From contig CBDDKF010000022.1 of assembly GCA_965230015.1 (NCBI GenBank), forward strand, positions 1-64,000: 64,000 bases of DNA, read 5' to 3'. Shown here piece after piece: positions 58,922 to 64,000 of this stretch. The notes beneath the pieces were generated by a model. The model had not been told where the DNA came from and ran no database searches. It saw only the letters and a list, made by a program, of their open reading frames with translations. This DNA comes from JABSQH01 sp965230015 (GTDB lineage: Bacteria > Actinomycetota > Acidimicrobiia > Acidimicrobiales > Ilumatobacteraceae). Positions within the stretch are counted from its first letter, which is position 1, and every line of letters starts with the position of its first letter. Made by a program: the position numbers and the translations under genes.

Positions 58922-61849
58922 TTACGCGGCGCGCAAGGCGTCGGCGATGGCAGCCGACCGCTTGGCGAAGCCCGGGGCGCCGGCCGAGAGGTTGTCTCGT
59001 GTTGCCCGGTCGAGCGCCGCAACGGCCCCGCTGCGGTCGCCGGTTAGCGCCACGGCGAGGCCGTAGGCATGGCGCAGCGAGCCCCAGTAGAACCCGCCAC
59101 CGCCCCACAGGTTGAGCACGGCGTGCTGGTCGACGTACGGCGCAATCGATGCCGCAAGCGTGTCGCCGGCCGCGGTGTGTTCGCAGAGGAAGGCCGCCTC
59201 GGCTGCGGTCGCCAGTGTTGTGGTCAGCGAGATGTCGCGAATCGACTCGAGCGCCCCCGGTTCGAGGAGCGGCTCGAGCAACTCCCGTGCGGTGGTCAGG
59301 TCGCCGCCCTGGGCGACGCAGAACGCAGCAGGACCGCGATAGCCGAGCGTTGAGGTCGACGTGGCCGTCTCGGTGATCGCTGCGGCGAGCTCTCCTCCGC
59401 GACCTTCGTACAGCCTGAGCATGGCCACCTGGGAGGCGTAGCACTCGAAGGCGTCCGGTCGGTTGGCCGACGGCCACAGGGCATAGGCGTGGCGAAAGCG
59501 CGCCCCGCCGACGCTCGTTCCGCACGCGAAGTCGAGCAGCGCGTGCCACGACGCACCCCACCATTGGAACCGCGGCACTTGGACGGCGCCGGCGAGCGCG
59601 TTGGCGTAGCGCAAGGGAGGCTCCGCACGCGCGAGCTGGCCTTGCTCCATCAGCGCGCAGGCTTCGTACGACAACGCCAGCACCAACGTTTCGATCACGT
59701 CGTCGCGGCGCGCCAACTCTTGGGCTTCGAGCGCCAGCGCCAATCGCTCGCTGGGGTTGTCGGGACGCATCCGTGCCTGCACCAGGCCGGTGAGGGCGCG
59801 TGCGAGCGTGCCCGGTGTGCCGCCGCGGGCCAGCTCGACTGCCTCGGTCGCCAGAGCGTCGGCCCGTTCGATGTCGCCGAGGAGGTGACTGTTGGCGAGA
59901 TCGGTCTGCAGCTGGACTCGCGTGTCGGTCGGCTCGATCGGCAGCCGGTCCAGCGCCTCGCGCACGAGCGCTTGGGTGTCGTCCCTCGAGGTCTGCGGCG
60001 CGGTCTCCTCGGCGAGCGCCCGTGTCGCTGTGGCGAATGCGTCGGCGTCGTCGACCGATCGGGCCTGCCGCAGCGCCCGGCGCAGCGACTGCGCCCCGGC
60101 TTCGAGGTCGCCGGCTCGGACGCGCGCCCGGCCCAGACTGATCAGCAGCCCGAGCGCTCCCGGCGCGTCGAGGTCGTCGTAGTGGCCGAGATCGAGGAGT
60201 TCGCTCAGTTCGCGATACGCGCCGACTGCGTCGAGGTGTGCGGCGGCGTCGGCTGCCGCGGTGCGCGCGGTGGTCGAGGTCGGGTCCGCCAGCAACCGGT
60301 GCCGTGCGAGCGCGACGAGCCGGTACGGATCCGCGGGATCGAGCGCTCGTTCGATGGCGTCGGCGAGCCGTTGGTGCAGCAGCGGGTCGTCGACCGCCTG
60401 GTGGGCGCCATCGGTGAGGTTGAGGTGCGCCCCGGGTTCGGCGGTGGCCACCCCAGCGTCGAGGAGGAGCTGCAACGCGAGTCGCGCGGTATCGGCGCCG
60501 AGTCCCGACGCCCGCACCACTACCTCGGTCGGCACGGGCAGCGTGGCTGCGTGGAGGCAGCGCAGCATTCGCCCACCATCGGGGCCGAGCTGCAGGGGAT
60601 CGATGCTGCTCGTCGCCGGGCTGGTCGTAGGCACATCGGCGATCGGGCGCACCGCGATACCGAGTCGGGCACCGAGCTCGTCCGCCGCGTCGCGGGCGAT
60701 CAGGACCAGCGTGAACGAGGGTGTCGGCCGCCGCGCGAAAGATGCGAAGTAGTCGATGGTCGACGCAGGTGCGCGGTCTGCCCCGTCGATCACGACGAGC
60801 GCGTCACGTCCCAGGCGCGCGGTGATGCCGTGGGTGATCTCGTCGAACATCACCTCACGGGCGCGACCACCGAACCCGACTGTGTCGATCGATGTGATCG
60901 ATGCCAGCGGGAGCAGGGGAGCGAACGGGGCGCCGTCGTTCGGCGAGACTCGAGCACGGTCGAATCCCCGGCCGGCCTGCCCGGCTCGCTGGGCGAGCCC
61001 GGCGATGTCGCCGGTCAGGTCCGCAGCTGCTGCGGCGGTGTAGAGCAGGCACCCGCCCGCCTCGTCGAGCGCATCGCCGATCCGCGTGGCCGGCGGTGCC
61101 GAGCGGCGAGGAGCTGGTGGCTGAGCATGTTCGAGCGCGGCCGCAACACGCCGTGATGGGGCGACACCGAGCTCACTACGAAAGGTCGCCGCCGCCTGCT
61201 GGTGCACTGCCGTCGCGGCGGCTCGGTCGCCGTGTGCGATTAGTACACGAATCAGCTGTTCGTAGGGCCGCTCACGGAGCGGCCGCTCCGCAACGACCGC
61301 GCGCAGTCGAGGAACGGTGTGTTCGTCGTCGAGCCCGAGCATCACCTCGTGGAGCTCGTCGACCGCGTGCTCGTGCAGCGCGTGCAGCCGATAGCGCTCG
61401 GACACCGCGGCCGGACAATCGGCGAGGTCGTCGAACGGCGCGTCCCACAGCTCGAGACTGTCGGTCAGATGTGCTCGAGCCGCCCGGAGGTCGCCATGAC
61501 GGGCGGCCACCGTGCCCGCTTCGACGTGGTGCTCGAAGACCGTGACGTCGACGTTCGACACCGGCAGTCCGAGGGTGTACCCGCCGTCGACCGTGGTGAT
61601 CAGTCCGGTGACCGATGCGTCGGCGAGCGCTTCGCGGAGATGTGAGATGTGGACGTGAAGCGACTGACGAGCGGTTCGTGGCGCGCCGTCGTTCCACATC
61701 GCTTCGATCAGCGTGTCGGCATCAACGCGTGCGCCGCGGGCGAGCGCCAGCCGGGACACGAGGCGTCGCTTCAGCTTCCCGCGGATGCGGACAACGGCGT
61801 TGTTGGCGCGAATCCTCGTGGCTCCGAGCACGCACAACTCAGCTGCCAC
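58922..61849 (-). CDS. Large SARP/BTAD-type transcriptional regulator
   Basis: This 975-residue protein starts with an OmpR/SARP DNA-binding domain (LVSRLALARGARVDADTLIE and SLHVHISHLREALADASV), then a bacterial transcriptional activation (BTAD) domain (RLRAVVAERPLRERPYEQLI to FRSELGVAPSRRVAAAL). A STAND-like region follows with Walker B DALVVIDGADRA but no intact Walker A glycine loop, so ATP use is doubtful. The C-terminal half is TPR-like. GTG 61849 gives the normal SARP start (VAAELCVLGATRIRANN); open frame further upstream lies over the divergent gene and was not used. It probably controls the neighbouring surface protein or itself. Confidence 0.85.
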   Translation of the reverse strand: MAAELCVLGATRIRANNAVVRIRGKLKRRLVSRLALARGARVDADTLIEAMWNDGAPRTARQSLHVHISHLREALADASVTGLITTVDGGYTLGLPVSNVDVTVFEHHVEAGTVAARHGDLRAARAHLTDSLELWDAPFDDLADCPAAVSERYRLHALHEHAVDELHEVMLGLDDEHTVPRLRAVVAERPLRERPYEQLIRVLIAHGDRAAATAVHQQAAATFRSELGVAPSRRVAAALEHAQPPAPRRSAPPATRIGDALDEAGGCLLYTAAAAADLTGDIAGLAQRAGQAGRGFDRARVSPNDGAPFAPLLPLASITSIDTVGFGGRAREVMFDEITHGITARLGRDALVVIDGADRAPASTIDYFASFARRPTPSFTLVLIARDAADELGARLGIAVRPIADVPTTSPATSSIDPLQLGPDGGRMLRCLHAATLPVPTEVVVRASGLGADTARLALQLLLDAGVATAEPGAHLNLTDGAHQAVDDPLLHQRLADAIERALDPADPYRLVALARHRLLADPTSTTARTAAADAAAHLDAVGAYRELSELLDLGHYDDLDAPGALGLLISLGRARVRAGDLEAGAQSLRRALRQARSVDDADAFATATRALAEETAPQTSRDDTQALVREALDRLPIEPTDTRVQLQTDLANSHLLGDIERADALATEAVELARGGTPGTLARALTGLVQARMRPDNPSERLALALEAQELARRDDVIETLVLALSYEACALMEQGQLARAEPPLRYANALAGAVQVPRFQWWGASWHALLDFACGTSVGGARFRHAYALWPSANRPDAFECYASQVAMLRLYEGRGGELAAAITETATSTSTLGYRGPAAFCVAQGGDLTTARELLEPLLEPGALESIRDISLTTTLATAAEAAFLCEHTAAGDTLAASIAPYVDQHAVLNLWGGGGFYWGSLRHAYGLAVALTGDRSGAVAALDRATRDNLSAGAPGFAKRSAAIADALRAA

Positions 61850-61921
61850 GATTTCTTTAGTACCACATAAGCGCGCTGTGCTTCGCTGCTCGCGTCGAGC
61901 GAGGCGGAAGGGGAGACGGCC

Positions 61922-64000
61922 ATGGGAAGAGTGCTGGGGACTGGGTCGACCCGACGCGCACGGACGGCAGCGATGCTGCTCACATCGGTCCTGGTCGCCG
62001 GTGTATGGCCGCTGGCGACGTACTCGGGGCCGGCCGCCGGGGGCACACCGGCGTGTGCCGATGCACGCATCGACGCGTCGGATGGGGCCGGCGCGCTCGA
62101 GGCTGCGGTGGGCGCGGCCAACGCGTGCATCGGTGCCCAGACGATCGAGATCGATGGTGGGACCTTCGAAACCGATGGCCTGTCGATCACCGATCCGCTG
62201 ACGATCGTCGGACTCGATGCCGGGTCGCGGCCCGAGCTCGTGAGCAAGGGCTCGTCTGGCACGGTGATCAGCTCGACCGCTGGTGTTGATGTCGATGTGA
62301 CGAACCTGGTGGTGACCACCACTGGGAACTGGTCGTTTCTCAACCAACGCGGCGGCACCGTCGTGCTCGATCACGTGGACGTGGCACTCACTGACACGCC
62401 GGGGTGCGGGGTCAGCTCGGGCAGTGCGGCCGTGGTGGGCGGGAGCGGAGTGCTCGAACTGGCGTCGTCGTCGATCGTCGGCGCGGCATGCAACGGCATC
62501 AGCGTGTTCGGGGCGTCGACGCTCAACCTCTCGGGCAGCCGCATCGCCGACAGTGGGAACCACGGGATCGATGCGAGTGGGTCGACCGTGACGATCGACG
62601 ACAGCGAGATCGTCGGCAACGCGCAGTCGGGCGTGCGCAGCGCCAATCCCTCGTCGACCCTTGCCGTGAGCGCGTCGTCGCTCGCCGACAACGGCGCCCA
62701 CGGCATCGACTGGGCAACCGGCTCGGTGGTGGTCGCCGACTCGTTCGTCGGCGCGATACCAGATGGTGTCGGCGGCTTCTCGCCGGCGGGCAACACCGGC
62801 GACGGCATCCGCACCAACTTCGCCGATCTCGACCTCGACAACACCGTGGTCGCACACAACGAACGCGGCGTGTACCTCGGCACTGGGCCAGCGGGCCAGC
62901 ACGCCATCGACGACAGCGAGATTCGCGACAACAACGATGCGGGCGTGCACGCCAACGGTGGTGTCGCCACGGTCGCCGACACGACGATCGCCGGCAACGC
63001 CCCGAACTGCGAGGAGCTGTTCGGTCAGATCGCCGACGGCGGTGGCAACGTCGACGACGACGGATCGTGTGGGTTCGCATCACTCGATACGCCGACGATC
63101 TTCGTGAACACGACGGCGGAGGGCCGCGACGTGTTGCCGGGCGACGGCGTCTGCGACATCGGTGGTGAGGTCTCGCCGGGTGTGCCAGCGTGCTCGCTGC
63201 GGGCGGCGATCGAGGAGGCCAACTTCCGGCCCGGTCTTGACGTGCTCTCGCTCGTCGACGGGGTGTACACCGAGGCCGCCACGATCACCGAGAACCTCGG
63301 CATCGTCGGCGCCTCGGTCGACCGCACCGCGATCGAACCGGTGCTCGTGGCCGAGGAGCTCGACCGCTTCGGCGCCCAACTCTTGACGATGAACGGCGTG
63401 ACCTCCAGCGGCGGTACTTCGGTACAACGCGTCGACCTCGACGAAGTGGTCATCTCGCCTCGTGACGCGTCCACATCGCTCCTGCTGCGCACTCCGCTGT
63501 TGCGCTTGGAACAGACGACGATCGAACCGCCCGCAGTGGGGACGGCCACACGCATCGCCACCGTCGACCGGCTCGAGGTGCTCGACTCCACACTCGACTC
63601 CGTGACCATCGGCGGCGTCGACAGCGCCCAGATCGAGCGGTCGTCGTTCGTCGGCGCGTCGTCGCTGTCGGCCGAGGGGCCGACGACCATCGACCGGTCG
63701 CTCTTCGACGTGGGCGATGCCGTCGGGGTCACCGCCGTGCCGGGCCCGGTCACCGTCGCCAACTCGACATTCGCCGGGCTGCGACCGTTCTTCGTGTCGG
63801 CCGGTGGACGCGCCGATGTCTCGTTCTCGACGATGACCGGTGACAACTATGCGGTGTTCGCGCAGTCCGGCGGCACGCTGAACATCGAGGCGAGTGCGCT
63901 GACCGCCACGGCGACGGCGCCGGCGTGTGCCGGCGACATCGCCGCGATCGTCGTGTCGATCGCCGACGATGCCTCGTGTGGCGTCCCGGTGGCGGCCGAC
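61922..64000 (+). CDS. Secreted parallel beta-helix surface protein (3' truncated)
   Basis: The first 693 residues are in the window and the frame is still open at base 64000. A signal peptide (RTAAMLLTSVLVAGVWPLA) is followed by repeated short strand motifs (LNLSGSRIADSGNHGIDASG, VTIDDSEIVGNAQSGV), the signature of a right-handed beta-helix. About residue 415 a CSLREA-like unit begins (DGVCDIGGEVSPGVPACSLRAAIEEANF), then more helix turns. Such proteins are adhesins or polysaccharide-active enzymes. GGAAGGGGAG precedes ATG 61922. It is divergent from the SARP-type regulator with 72 bases between the starts. Confidence 0.85.
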   Translation, partial: MGRVLGTGSTRRARTAAMLLTSVLVAGVWPLATYSGPAAGGTPACADARIDASDGAGALEAAVGAANACIGAQTIEIDGGTFETDGLSITDPLTIVGLDAGSRPELVSKGSSGTVISSTAGVDVDVTNLVVTTTGNWSFLNQRGGTVVLDHVDVALTDTPGCGVSSGSAAVVGGSGVLELASSSIVGAACNGISVFGASTLNLSGSRIADSGNHGIDASGSTVTIDDSEIVGNAQSGVRSANPSSTLAVSASSLADNGAHGIDWATGSVVVADSFVGAIPDGVGGFSPAGNTGDGIRTNFADLDLDNTVVAHNERGVYLGTGPAGQHAIDDSEIRDNNDAGVHANGGVATVADTTIAGNAPNCEELFGQIADGGGNVDDDGSCGFASLDTPTIFVNTTAEGRDVLPGDGVCDIGGEVSPGVPACSLRAAIEEANFRPGLDVLSLVDGVYTEAATITENLGIVGASVDRTAIEPVLVAEELDRFGAQLLTMNGVTSSGGTSVQRVDLDEVVISPRDASTSLLLRTPLLRLEQTTIEPPAVGTATRIATVDRLEVLDSTLDSVTIGGVDSAQIERSSFVGASSLSAEGPTTIDRSLFDVGDAVGVTAVPGPVTVANSTFAGLRPFFVSAGGRADVSFSTMTGDNYAVFAQSGGTLNIEASALTATATAPACAGDIAAIVVSIADDASCGVPVAAD

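Noticed and set aside
61850..62950. N-terminal extension of the SARP-type protein to over 1300 residues
   Set aside because: The extra frame is antisense to a real secreted protein and lacks the SARP family start, which begins at GTG 61849.

Overview
The window is high-GC DNA with dense coding, frequent GTG starts, many 4-base start/stop overlaps, Asp/Glu-rich secreted proteins and Thr/Pro-rich lipoprotein linkers. It carries a complete core of a monoderm-type type IV pilus. Together these suggest an actinobacterium, most likely of the Acidimicrobiia (Ilumatobacter-like). That placement is inference from style and protein resemblance, not from a marker gene. No stretch longer than about 300 bases lacks a gene or element.

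Layout. 1-4,000: end of an anchored surface protein, a large LuxR-type ATPase regulator, two tiny coupled genes and a crotonase. 4,100-10,900: AI-2E-type permease, a two-component system, an acidic secreted protein, a diguanylate cyclase and a polysaccharide deacetylase. 10,950-16,560: aminotransferase/omega-amidase pair, GNAT, msrA, second aminotransferase, CoA-transferase. 16,760-21,660: three coupled prepilin-like genes, two carrying large adhesive modules (VWA; two Fn3). 21,680-25,350: ABC exporter, secreted peptidase-like lipoprotein, tRNA-Ser(CGA). 25,480-27,930: roadblock/small GTPase/PATAN-like switch operon. 27,946-28,922: IS5-type element. 28,918-30,580: tadA, tRNA-Ser(GGA), SRP RNA, 5'-3' exonuclease. 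30,680-39,350: type IV pilus core (coiled-coil protein, pilB, pilC, pilD, pilT, pilA). 39,364-39,957: a thioredoxin-like gene with an in-frame UGA. 40,020-40,999: second IS copy. 41,000-46,860: hisD-like, purA-purB, a small coiled-coil protein, tesB, pyrE. 46,877-55,056: FAD oxidase, MMPL transporter, GH3 lipoprotein, aroE-like and flavin monooxygenase genes. 55,053-64,000: two large ATPase/TPR regulators, a DsrE-like gene, a methyltransferase with an in-frame UGA, and the start of a secreted beta-helix protein.

Two systems stand out. First, two unrelated genes, a thioredoxin-like lipoprotein (UGA at 39667-39669) and an ArsM-like methyltransferase (UGA at 58162-58164), are each interrupted by UGA exactly where the family has a functional cysteine. 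Each protein resumes in the same frame. Each UGA is followed by a stable hairpin with a 5-base loop whose second and third bases are G-U. This points to selenocysteine decoding. Second, five promoter-like sites fit CTCAAG-N14/15-nCCGAnn, which resembles sigma-28/FliA/WhiG promoters. They precede the diguanylate cyclase, the roadblock/GTPase/PATAN operon, the coiled-coil/pilB/pilC operon, pilA, and a coiled-coil gene divergent from pilA. This suggests one regulon that couples c-di-GMP, a polarity-type GTPase switch and pilus assembly.
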